Source: Flavobacterium taihuense (GTDB lineage: Bacteria > Bacteroidota > Bacteroidia > Flavobacteriales > Flavobacteriaceae). From it: DNA of 64,000 bases. Made by a program: the position numbers and the translations under genes. The notes beneath the pieces were generated by a model. It searched no databases. It saw nothing but the letters and a program-made list of their open reading frames with translations, and was not told the DNA's origin. Location of the stretch: positions 186,001-250,000 of the forward strand of contig NZ_JAHWYN010000003.1 in NCBI RefSeq assembly GCF_019351435.1. Reading direction: 5' to 3'. Positions 36,675 through 44,329 of this stretch are shown here, in pieces; the stretch's first letter is position 1, and each line of letters begins with the position of its first letter.

Positions 36675-36680
36675 TAGAAA

Positions 36681-38072
36681 ATGGAAAAAGAGAATATTGC
36701 AGTAGGTCTAGATATTGGGACGACGAAAATTGTTGCCATGATAGGCAAAAAGAATGAGTATGGAAAACTTGAAATTTTGGGTGTTGGTAAATCTAAAAGT
36801 TTAGGTGTGGCAAGAGGTGTAGTTAATAATATTACGCAAACTATTCAATCTATTCAACAAGCAATCCTTGAAGCGGAAAATAATTCCGGTTATAAAATTA
36901 AAGATGTTGTTGTTGGTATTGCCGGGCAGCATATCCGAAGCATTCAACATAGTGATTACATCAGTAGAAGTAATCCGGAAGAAGTAATAGGCGGAAATGA
37001 TATTGATTTGTTAATCAATCAAGTTCATAAATTGGCCATGTTACCAGGTGAAGAGATTATTCATGTATTACCACAAGAATTTAAAATTGATGGTCAATCG
37101 GACATTAAAGAACCAATTGGAATGTACGGTGGAAGACTGGAAAGCAGCTTTCATGTGGTGGTTGGACAAGCATCTTCTATTAGAAACGTAGGCAGATGTA
37201 TTCAAAGTTCCGGTATCGAATTGTCAGGATTGACATTAGAACCATTGGCTTCTTCGGATGCAGTTTTGAGTCAAGAGGAAAAAGAAGCAGGAGTAGCTCT
37301 TATTGATATTGGAGGAGGAACAACGGATTTAGCCATTTTTAAAGATGGTATCATTCGTCATACTGCAGTAATTCCTTTTGGAGGAAATGTGATTACAGAT
37401 GATATTAAGGAGGGTTGTTCTATTATAGAAAAACAAGCCGAATTATTGAAAGTGAAATTTGGTTCTGCATGGCCAGGTGAAAATAAAGATAATGAGATTG
37501 TTTCTATTCCAGGTCTAAGAGGAAGAGAGCCAAAAGAGATTTCGTTAAAGAATCTTTCGAAAATAATTAATGCAAGAGTTGTTGAAATTATTGAACAAGT
37601 TTTTACAGAAGTAAGAGCTTATGGACATGAGGATCCTCGTAAAAAATTAATCGCAGGTATTGTTCTAACAGGTGGTGGTGCACAATTAAAGCATATTAAG
37701 CAATTGGTAGAATACATCACTGGGATGGATACCAGAATTGGTTATCCAAATGAGCATTTAGCAGGTAATTCTGACGAAGAGATTTCAAGCCCATTATATG
37801 CAACAGCGGTTGGATTGGTCATGAATAGTATCGAAAATAAAACACAGAGTGCTGTGAAAATGCAAGCGACTGTAACTCCTGAAAAAGTAACTTATTATAG
37901 AGAGGCTATTATTGAAGAAAAAGTAGAAATTAAAGAAGAGGTTTATGTACAACCTGAAAGAGTGCTTCAAGTAGATTCTCTCAAGGAAGAATCAACTGAA
38001 AATAAAATAAGAAGATCGTTTTTTGATAAATATGTGGACAAGATTAAAGATTTTTTGGACAACGCAGAATAA
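36681..38072 (+). CDS. ftsA: Cell division protein FtsA
   Basis: 463 residues of the actin-like ATPase family: V-G-L-D-I-G-T-T-K phosphate loop, the SHS2 (1C) subdomain around residues 85-165, D-I-G-G-G-T-T-D second phosphate motif, and the V-L-T-G-G-G-A adenosine motif. The C-terminus ends in an amphipathic helix (S-F-F-D-K-Y-V-D-K-I-K-D-F-L) that anchors FtsA, and through it FtsZ, to the membrane. A charged linker of about 50 residues precedes that helix. Confidence 0.96.
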   Translation: MEKENIAVGLDIGTTKIVAMIGKKNEYGKLEILGVGKSKSLGVARGVVNNITQTIQSIQQAILEAENNSGYKIKDVVVGIAGQHIRSIQHSDYISRSNPEEVIGGNDIDLLINQVHKLAMLPGEEIIHVLPQEFKIDGQSDIKEPIGMYGGRLESSFHVVVGQASSIRNVGRCIQSSGIELSGLTLEPLASSDAVLSQEEKEAGVALIDIGGGTTDLAIFKDGIIRHTAVIPFGGNVITDDIKEGCSIIEKQAELLKVKFGSAWPGENKDNEIVSIPGLRGREPKEISLKNLSKIINARVVEIIEQVFTEVRAYGHEDPRKKLIAGIVLTGGGAQLKHIKQLVEYITGMDTRIGYPNEHLAGNSDEEISSPLYATAVGLVMNSIENKTQSAVKMQATVTPEKVTYYREAIIEEKVEIKEEVYVQPERVLQVDSLKEESTENKIRRSFFDKYVDKIKDFLDNAE

Positions 38073-38162
38073 TAAATAAAGAATAAAAAAGTTATCAAAC
38101 CTCCTTTTTGCCCCAAGCCTAGAGTAGTGAAAGATAAAGTTAATAAAAAATTAAAACCCCAT

Positions 38163-40124
38163 ATGATGCCAAGCAACACAGAATTTGGAAGTATTTCATT
38201 TGATTTACCAAAAAATCAATCAAATGTAATCAAAGTAATTGGAGTAGGTGGTGGCGGTAGTAACGCCATAAACCATATGTTTAAACAAGGAATTAAAGGC
38301 GTTGATTTCATCGTCTGCAATACCGATTCTCAAGCATTGGACAATAGTGCCGTACCGAACAAAATTCAGTTAGGAATGAATTTAACTGAAGGGCTAGGTG
38401 CTGGAGCAAACCCAGATATTGGACACCAATCTGCTATAGAAAGCATCTCTGACATCGAGAAAATGTTGGATGTAAATACTAAAATGGTATTCATTACAGC
38501 CGGAATGGGTGGTGGAACTGGAACAGGAGCTGCGCCGGTAATCGCTCAGCTAGCCAAAGAAAGAGACATACTTACAGTAGGGATCGTTACTTTGCCATTT
38601 TTGTTCGAAGGAAAAGTACGTCAGGAGCAAGCGCTTATTGGTATCGAAAAATTGCGCAAGCAGGTCGATTCTTTAATCGTTATCAATAATAATAAATTAA
38701 GAGAAGTATATGGAAATCTAGGATTCAAAGCCGGATTTTCAAAAGCGGATGAAGTTTTGGCAACTGCCTCTAGAGGAATTGCCGAAGTAATAACGCATCA
38801 CTATACTCAAAATATCGATTTACGTGATGCTAAAACAGTATTGTATAATAGCGGAACTGCTATTATGGGATCTTCTGTTTCATCAGGTGATAATAGAGCC
38901 AAGGAAGGAATTATTGCGGCTTTAGATTCTCCACTTTTAAATGATAATAAAATTACGGGTGCCAAAAATGTATTGTTGCTTATCGTTTCTGGTACTAATG
39001 AGATTACTATCGATGAAATTGCCGAAATTAATGAGCATATTCAATACGAAGCAGGATCGAATGCCAATATAATCATGGGGGTTGGTGAAGACGAAACTCT
39101 TGGTGATGCCATTGCAGTGACTATTATTGCTACAGGTTTTGATGTAGAACAACAGAATGAGATTGTAAATGTTGAGCCTAAGAAAATCATCCATACACTA
39201 GGAGAGGATCAAAAGGGAGTGTTTGATTTGTCTAAAAATACTGTTGCAGGTTTTAATTTGAATAGTGAACTACCAGTTTCAAATACAGAAAAAAGAATCG
39301 TTTTTGATTTAATCGAAGATGTTGTTTTTCCAGAAGCTGTAATTCAATCTTCTGTAGTAGCTCCTATCAATGAAGATGAATTAATTGGGATGTCTGAATT
39401 TATAAAGAATTTAGATGTGACATTCGAAATTGTTTCTCCTATGAAAGAGACTGATTTTTTTGTTACAAATCCAGTTGTTGAGCAAGTTAGAGTAGTACAG
39501 CCAGAGCCAATTCGTTTTGAAGAGAATCAAGAACAAACAGCATTTTCTTTTGATTTGCCATTACAAAAAGCAGAAGCTATTCAAGCCAAAGAGGAAACAA
39601 ATAACTTCTTGTTTGAATTGACTAATGAAACTCGTGATATCAAAGTGGTACAGCCTGTTCAGTTTGTCCCAGTGACCGAATTGTCGGATAATGGTATTAT
39701 AAAATACTCTCTTGAAGAATACATGGAAGTTGAGAACGACATGCTGGAAAGCAAACCAGTAGCTAAAGTTGTTGAGGAAGTAATCCAGCCTGAGTTGAAT
39801 ATTACGATGAAACAGGTGATTGAGCCATTATCTCAAGAACCTATCCTTGCAAACAATTCGCCTGTAGACATGACAATCGAAGAAACTTTGCGATTCAGAG
39901 CTGAAGAAAGAAGAAGAAAACTTAAAGATTTTAATTATAAGTTTCATGATAATGTATCAAGAGTGGATGAATTAGAAAGAGAACCGGCCTACAAAAGATT
40001 TGGTATCGATTTAAGTAGTTCACAAACTAATAATTCCAATTCAAGAATATCTGTTGGAACAGATAGTAACAATGATTTACAGTTGCGTTCTAACAATTCC
40101 TATTTACATGACAATGTGGATTAA
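38163..40124 (+). CDS. ftsZ: Cell division GTPase FtsZ with a long C-terminal extension
   Basis: 653 residues from the ATG at 38163 (38166 is equally possible); the frame extends to a GTG at 38127 but family similarity starts at M-P-S-N. The tubulin-type signature G-G-G-T-G-T-G is in A-G-M-G-G-G-T-G-T-G-A-A, with N-T-D-S-Q and the T7-loop region conserved up to about residue 325. About 320 further residues form an acidic, low-complexity linker that is far longer than in E. coli FtsZ (383 residues in total), ending with a conserved-looking block (E-R-E-P-A-Y-K-R-F-G-I-D-L). It forms the division ring; the linker probably spans to FtsA. Confidence 0.96.
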   Translation: MMPSNTEFGSISFDLPKNQSNVIKVIGVGGGGSNAINHMFKQGIKGVDFIVCNTDSQALDNSAVPNKIQLGMNLTEGLGAGANPDIGHQSAIESISDIEKMLDVNTKMVFITAGMGGGTGTGAAPVIAQLAKERDILTVGIVTLPFLFEGKVRQEQALIGIEKLRKQVDSLIVINNNKLREVYGNLGFKAGFSKADEVLATASRGIAEVITHHYTQNIDLRDAKTVLYNSGTAIMGSSVSSGDNRAKEGIIAALDSPLLNDNKITGAKNVLLLIVSGTNEITIDEIAEINEHIQYEAGSNANIIMGVGEDETLGDAIAVTIIATGFDVEQQNEIVNVEPKKIIHTLGEDQKGVFDLSKNTVAGFNLNSELPVSNTEKRIVFDLIEDVVFPEAVIQSSVVAPINEDELIGMSEFIKNLDVTFEIVSPMKETDFFVTNPVVEQVRVVQPEPIRFEENQEQTAFSFDLPLQKAEAIQAKEETNNFLFELTNETRDIKVVQPVQFVPVTELSDNGIIKYSLEEYMEVENDMLESKPVAKVVEEVIQPELNITMKQVIEPLSQEPILANNSPVDMTIEETLRFRAEERRRKLKDFNYKFHDNVSRVDELEREPAYKRFGIDLSSSQTNNSNSRISVGTDSNNDLQLRSNNSYLHDNVD

Positions 40125-40144
40125 CTAACTCATGCCATTTTGAG

Positions 40145-40182
40145 ATAGCCCGAAAATTTTGTTGAATTTTCGGGCTATTTTT
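40145..40182 (+). terminator. Terminator of the division/cell-wall cluster
   Basis: 14-bp perfect arms (40145-40158 and 40165-40178, ATAGCCCGAAAATT) with a 6-nt loop, followed by T6. It ends the ~16 kb run of cell-wall and division genes. Confidence 0.9.
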
Positions 40183-40204
40183 TGAGTTCAAAGCATCGAA
40201 CAAG

Positions 40205-40238
40205 TTGTTGTTAATGCGAGTAAATTTTTCTAAATTTG
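40205..40238 (+). promoter_or_regulatory. Consensus promoter directly before a long foldback
   Basis: TTGTTG at 40205-40210, a 20-base spacer and TAAATTTG at 40231-40238. The predicted transcription start (about 40243-40246) falls on the first bases of the foldback element that follows. Confidence 0.6.
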
Positions 40239-40240
40239 TC

Positions 40241-40384
40241 GAGCCTTATCCAGCTGTGCATTGCAAGCTTTTTGTCGTAACTATTTTTTTCTAAGAACAA
40301 GAAAGAGCTCCTTTTAGTCGCTTTTCTGGTTCGAGAAAAAATATAGTTTCTCCCAAAAAGGCTTTTCATTTGCATCTGGGGCAG
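40241..40384 (+). ncRNA. Long foldback element, copy B; candidate structured RNA
   Basis: The outer arms CCAGCTGTGCATTGCAAGC.. (from about 40250) and ..GGCTTTTCATTTGCATCTGG (to about 40380) pair imperfectly. A second stem pairs 40279-40298 with 40329-40349 (AACTATTTTTTTCT.. / ..AGAAAAAATATAGTT). The apex pairs 40300-40308 with 40317-40327. Together this is a ~140-nt rod-like hairpin. The ends resemble copy A at 5414-5504. It may be a non-coding RNA, an untranslated leader of the YqeY-like gene, or a small mobile repeat. The rest of the 345-base gap is AT-rich with a GAATCTAAAATCTAA repeat at 40445-40459. Confidence 0.5.
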
Positions 40385-40469
40385 TTTTCAAAGTATTCAG
40401 TTTGCAGTATTGAGTTTGCATTTTGAATCCTAATTAAAAATTAAGAATCTAAAATCTAAAATACAGAAT

Positions 40470-40919
40470 ATGAGTTTATCAATACAAATCATGGACGAAA
40501 TCAAAACCGCCATGAGAGCCAAAGATACAGTAGCATTAGAAGCTTTAAGAGCTATAAAATCGGAACTTTTATTAGCGCAAACTGCGTCAGGTTCAAAAGA
40601 AGAAATATCGGCTGATGATGAGATTAAATTGCTTCAAAGATTAGTTAAAACCCGTAAGGAAAGTGCTAGAATATTTACGGAACAAAACCGTATGGATTTA
40701 GCTGAACCGGAATTGGCACAGATTGTAGTAATTGAAAAATTCTTGCCAGCTCAATTAAGCGAAGCTGAAGTTGAAGCTGTGATTGCAAAAATTATTGCCG
40801 AAACTGGAGCATCTGGAATCGCATCAATGGGTAAAGTAATGGGATTGGCGGCTGCTCAATTAGGTGGAACGGCCGAAGGAAAAACTATTTCTACCATCGT
40901 TAAGAAATTATTGACTTAA
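40470..40919 (+). CDS. GatB/YqeY domain-containing protein
   Basis: 149 residues. The all-helical YqeY fold is evident: I-K-T-A-M-R-A-K-D-T-V-A-L-E-A-L-R-A-I-K-S-E near the N-terminus, L-L-Q-R-L-V-K-T-R-K-E-S-A, and the C-terminal G-K-V-M-G-L-A-A-A-Q-L-G-G-T-A-E-G-K block related to the tail domain of the amidotransferase subunit GatB, which contacts tRNA. The precise role of stand-alone YqeY is not established. It lies between the dcw cluster and tRNA-Arg. Confidence 0.9.
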   Translation: MSLSIQIMDEIKTAMRAKDTVALEALRAIKSELLLAQTASGSKEEISADDEIKLLQRLVKTRKESARIFTEQNRMDLAEPELAQIVVIEKFLPAQLSEAEVEAVIAKIIAETGASGIASMGKVMGLAAAQLGGTAEGKTISTIVKKLLT

Positions 40920-41004
40920 AATTAAACAGATTTCTGATTTTAAATTGCTTTGTCAGTTAGTCTTTTAGGCTCGGGTCTAAAATCAGAAATCTAAAGTTTA
41001 TACC

Positions 41005-41078
41005 GACTGCGTAGTTCAACTGGATAGAATATCAGATTTCGACTCTGAGGGTTGCAGGTTCGAACCCTGCCGTGGTCA
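41005..41078 (+). tRNA. tRNA-Arg (anticodon TCG), intact, host of the integrated element
   Basis: A full cloverleaf can be drawn: acceptor GACTGCG (41005-41011) with CGTGGTC (41071-41077) and discriminator A; D arm GTTC/GAAT; anticodon stem TCAGA/TCTGA around TTTCGAC, giving anticodon TCG (41039-41041); variable loop GGGTT; T arm GCAGG/CCTGC around TTCGAAC. No encoded CCA. The last 30 bases are repeated at 47153-47183, which marks this as the attachment site of the element to the right. Confidence 0.93.
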
Positions 41079-41079
41079 C
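41049..41079. repeat. Left attachment repeat (within tRNA-Arg)
   Basis: 31 bp starting GGGTTGCAGGTTCG and ending CCGTGGTCAC, identical to 47153-47183. It spans the T arm, acceptor 3' strand and one base beyond the tRNA, the usual crossover region for tRNA-targeting tyrosine integrases. Confidence 0.92.
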
Positions 41080-41083
41080 TTTT

Positions 41084-41125
41084 AAAAACGTAAATTGCTG
41101 TAATTTAGTGATTTGCGTTTTTCGT
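41084..41125 (+). terminator. Element-borne terminator behind tRNA-Arg
   Basis: Arms AAAAACGTAAAT (41084-41095) and ATTTGCGTTTTT (41111-41122) with one G-T pair. It sits just inside the element and replaces the original tRNA terminator, which was displaced to 47189-47227. Confidence 0.75.
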
Positions 41126-41135
41126 TTTTTAAACC

Positions 41136-41157
41136 TGCCCGACCATTGCCCGACATT
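41136..41157 (+). repeat. Tandem TGCCCGACATT boxes, left end (probable integrase arm sites)
   Basis: TGCCCGACCAT (41136-41146) and TGCCCGACATT (41147-41157) in direct tandem with an 11-bp period. The same box recurs at the right end (46963-47007). Paired at both ends of an integrated element, they look like arm-type recombinase binding sites. Confidence 0.65.
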
Positions 41158-41179
41158 TTTTAAAACAGTAAAAAAAAAT

Positions 41180-41262
41180 TACATTTGTAATGGTTTACGA
41201 TGCCAATTATAAACCAACGTTTAACAACGTAAAACGGGAGCTTGAACAACTCCCGTTTTTTT
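41180..41262 (+). ncRNA. Candidate small RNA with three stem-loops and a terminator
   Basis: A -7-like TACATTTG (41180-41187) is followed by three consecutive hairpins: TGGTTTA (41191-41197)/TAAACCA (41210-41216), ACGTT (41217-41221)/AACGT (41226-41230), and AAAACGGGAG (41231-41240)/CTCCCGTTTT (41250-41259), which ends in T7 (41256-41262) and is a good terminator. The predicted transcript is about 65-70 nt. A 10-codon frame (ATG at 41200, stop 41230-41232) lies inside. The -33 element is poor, which lowers confidence. Confidence 0.45.
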
Positions 41263-41323
41263 ATGTGTTAATATTTTAGGGCTACAATACTAAGGATTGA
41301 AAGAGTTTTAAACTTTAAAAAAG

Positions 41324-41608
41324 TTTGATTAATCAAAACATTACGCACGCGAACAGATAGGTGCAAAGCTTTTATTTTCTTACCATTACGCGCGCGCGTA
41401 TTGTTTTACTTTTGATAATAATTTGACCTGTACGCGTAACAGATAGCGGAAAATTAACAACGTGTAATAAATGCTTTACAAACTTGAAATTAGCATTGAT
41501 TAATCAAAGTTTTTCAAACTAATTGAACGAACTGAACGATATAAAAGAACTTTATACACGCGAACAGATACCAATGAATTATACAAAATCTTTACATTAC
41601 GCGCGCGT
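41324..41608. repeat. Composite repeat region: two ACGCGAACAGATA-N24-CATTACGCGCGCG units
   Basis: ACGCGAACAGATA at 41347-41359 and 41558-41570 is each followed after exactly 24 bases by CATTACGCGCGCG (41384 and 41595); the units are 211 bp apart. A variant ACGCGTAACAGATAG lies at 41432-41446 and CATTACGCACGCG at 41339-41351. The palindrome TTGATTAATCAA occurs at 41325-41336 and 41496-41507. The CG-alternating runs are striking in such AT-rich DNA. Likely protein-binding sites of an origin or of a regulator; no gene is supported here. Confidence 0.7.
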
Positions 41609-41725
41609 TTGGTTATGCTTACTGTTTTACAACTTTCTATACTCATTTTGCTTTGATTTATAGCCTAAATTATTAGGAAACGTTTATATTATTTTTAATT
41701 TTTATATTTTTTTATGTGTGTTACT

Positions 41726-41958
41726 ACACAGATATGGCACAGGTAAAAACACAGTTAATTTATTGATTTTCAATACATACACAGATAGCACAGATTAAAA
41801 GTAAATGAAACTATACAAGAAAATGAACACTATTTTTAGAACTCATTTTTTTATTAACCTGCGTACTTTAGTTTTAAGTGTGTTATCTGTGTATTGTAGT
41901 GTTTACGGGAAGTGCAACCGTGTTTTTAACTGTGTTACATCTGTGTTAAACACAGATA
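41726..41958. repeat. ACACAGATA iteron field (candidate replication origin)
   Basis: ACACAGATA occurs in direct orientation at 41726-41734, 41779-41787 and 41950-41958, and inverted (TATCTGTGT or ATCTGTGT) at 41884-41892 and 41939-41946, with a degenerate GCACAGAT at 41788-41795. The last two form a palindrome centred near 41948, directly at the stop codon of the replication gene. Iterated sites next to a replication initiator are typical of plasmid-like origins. Confidence 0.6.
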
Positions 41959-41959
41959 T

Positions 41960-44326
41960 TTAATATTTTTTAATCCATTTGCGCCTGCTGGTATATTCCA
42001 AGCCAAAACCGTTTTTATCAATATTAAATTTACCAACCCACGCATCAATAAATTTTTTGGTGTTTTTGGCAGTAAACATTTTTTCAAATCGCAAAGGGTT
42101 TTCGATGTCGTTATATTTTCTTAAAAAGTCTGTAACTGAAAATTCTAAGCAAGTATTATCAATGACGAAATTGTCAATACATCTGTGAAATTCGCTGTAA
42201 ACTGCATCGTTATTAAAATACGCCTTGTAATTATCGCCTGTCTTATTGTATTCGGTCTTTATGATTCCCTTTTGCAAAAACAGTTTCACGCATCGAAAAA
42301 CAAAAGAATAAAATCGATTCCATTCGTCGGCGTTCCAGTCTTGAAAAAAGGCGCACTTAAATTCATCTTTTGGGCTGTGTTTTGTGTTGTAATAATTAGT
42401 GAATTTGTATTCAATAAATCGCCCGTTTGTCGAAGCGTTTTTCTCATCATACGGAACTACCCAATTTGAAGTAATCGCAAACTTTGGCGTATCTTTAAAT
42501 TTAATCGCTTCGGCTTTTAGTCCTTTTCTTTGGCACGAAATGTCACCCAAAATATTAGTGTACAAATCATCATATTTAAACCCTGCGGGTACATCATCAA
42601 TAATGTAAACATTATGCTTTTTTTCGAGGTCTGCAAATACGTGAGTATAACCGCTGTCAAATTCTTTGCCTCCCTTAATAATTGATTCCTGTATTTCCTG
42701 TACTGCTTTTGAAATTAAAGTTTTGCCCCGCCGTCCGTTTCGGGTTTCGTCGTCTGCATCCATATCGGTAAGAACGATACATGGGTTTTTTGTCATGTCT
42801 TTATAGTTGTGGCACAAATAACCAAACATAGTCTTAAAACTCTCTACAATGTTTTTAGTGTCCTGTGTTTTGGCTTCTTTTAACCCTATTGATACCCTAA
42901 TTAAAAACTTTTCAAACATTCCAACCTCATCGGTATATTTAAACTCTCGGCTTTGTATCTCATGAGGTGCAAAAAAGCCTTTTACATCGGTGTACTCTTT
43001 TCGTTTTAATACTCCTTTGTCATTCAAATCGAAACAATAGAAACCATTTTTAAAAGGCAGTCCAAAAGTGTTTTTTGTATCAGTATAGTATTTTAATTCA
43101 ATCGAGGGAATTAATAAAAACCCCTGTTTAATAACGCTAAAATTTTCCCGTGCTATGGTGTCCGCTACTGCATCAAATGAATTACCAAACTCGTTTATAT
43201 TGTCTTTCAAAAACGAAACTATATCGGTGTTGTGGTTGAAATAAGTAACAACATTATTTGTATCACGCAATAAAAATATTTTGTCGTCTGGTGTCGAAAT
43301 TCTCAAAAATTTTTCTTGAATAAAAAACTCGGCGTACATCGTTGGCGAAGTATAAACTTTGTCGCTTTGGTCAATGGTGTAAAAGTTTATAATTTCATTT
43401 TCAATCGTTGGCTTTATACATTCCTTAATCGAAAATTCAACCCAATCAAAAACAAAAAAATTACAATCGGTTTCGGCAAGTACAAAAACGCCGTCGTGTA
43501 ATCGCACGTAATGAACTAAATTATTTTCGGTTACAAATCTTTCGATATATTCCTTTTCGTACTTAGAAAAGTCCATAAACGCACCTCCTTTGGTGTTGAA
43601 CCTATCGAGGGTACAAACTTTGTCCGCATAGTTACCGTAAACCTTTGAAAGTTCTTTTATGATTGCGTTTCGGTCTGCTCCTTTGTTAGTTGCGTTTGAA
43701 TTAAGTAAACAGGCAAAAGTTTTTTTATTTAGTGTTTCGTAAATAGTGGCTCTATGGTTTGTTAATAGTTCAATATCTATAAAAGTCGGGAACGCTCTTT
43801 TTATATCATATTCCTTTACCTCAAAAGGCAATTCCCCACGCAATACAGACGGTATATTTGTTAAGGGGTTGTATTCCCTGTGTCCAACGGTTTGCACTCC
43901 AAACGCATCGTCTAAATCGCTTGTATATTCACCGCTAAACTTTAAAACCATAAACAAAACATACCTTTTGTATGCTTCCATACTAAAGGGGTTTAATCTT
44001 TCGCCTTTTGCCTTTGCCTCATCTACTTTTTTATAATAGCTTTCTAATTTGTTGAGATTGTTTCTAAAGTATTTTGCATTTAGTTTTGTTCCCTTTTTAA
44101 TGTAACAGGAAACATACTTTACATAATCGTTGTCCCTTAACGGTTCACTTCTTAAAAAAGTAACAACCGACAAAAATACTTTATCCCGTTTGGTGTAATA
44201 TTTTTCTTTTTGCCACGCATCATAAAAAGTAAATGTTTCTTTACGGCTTTTGCTTTCGGTTTGCATTCGCTTTGTAAACTCCGTTTTCCATTCGGTCATT
44301 ACATCGGTCTTGTTTCTATTTTCCAT
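41960..44326 (-). CDS. Replication protein: N-terminal polymerase/primase-like region fused to an SF3-like helicase
   Basis: 788 residues. The C-terminal half has a P-loop-like G-R-R-G-K-T (531-536), a Walker B V-Y-I-I-D-D (573-578), a motif-C-like F-A-I-T-S-N-W and a later N-G-R-F with a candidate Arg finger, as in superfamily 3 helicases of plasmids and phages; the P-loop is not a full GxxxxGKT. The N-terminal half carries E-Y-D-I-K-R-A-F-P-T (D174) and R-L-H-D-G-V-F-V (H277-D278), reminiscent of two metal-binding palm motifs of polymerases or primases. It probably primes and unwinds DNA for element replication. Last gene of the HTH operon, next to the iteron field. The polymerase reading is speculative; the helicase part is firmer. 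Confidence 0.75.
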   Translation of the reverse strand: MENRNKTDVMTEWKTEFTKRMQTESKSRKETFTFYDAWQKEKYYTKRDKVFLSVVTFLRSEPLRDNDYVKYVSCYIKKGTKLNAKYFRNNLNKLESYYKKVDEAKAKGERLNPFSMEAYKRYVLFMVLKFSGEYTSDLDDAFGVQTVGHREYNPLTNIPSVLRGELPFEVKEYDIKRAFPTFIDIELLTNHRATIYETLNKKTFACLLNSNATNKGADRNAIIKELSKVYGNYADKVCTLDRFNTKGGAFMDFSKYEKEYIERFVTENNLVHYVRLHDGVFVLAETDCNFFVFDWVEFSIKECIKPTIENEIINFYTIDQSDKVYTSPTMYAEFFIQEKFLRISTPDDKIFLLRDTNNVVTYFNHNTDIVSFLKDNINEFGNSFDAVADTIARENFSVIKQGFLLIPSIELKYYTDTKNTFGLPFKNGFYCFDLNDKGVLKRKEYTDVKGFFAPHEIQSREFKYTDEVGMFEKFLIRVSIGLKEAKTQDTKNIVESFKTMFGYLCHNYKDMTKNPCIVLTDMDADDETRNGRRGKTLISKAVQEIQESIIKGGKEFDSGYTHVFADLEKKHNVYIIDDVPAGFKYDDLYTNILGDISCQRKGLKAEAIKFKDTPKFAITSNWVVPYDEKNASTNGRFIEYKFTNYYNTKHSPKDEFKCAFFQDWNADEWNRFYSFVFRCVKLFLQKGIIKTEYNKTGDNYKAYFNNDAVYSEFHRCIDNFVIDNTCLEFSVTDFLRKYNDIENPLRFEKMFTAKNTKKFIDAWVGKFNIDKNGFGLEYTSRRKWIKKY

Positions 44327-44329
44327 TGC

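Noticed and set aside
41324..41958. CRISPR array
   Set aside because: The repeats are short, of several kinds, irregularly spaced and partly inverted; no spacers of constant length and no cas genes.
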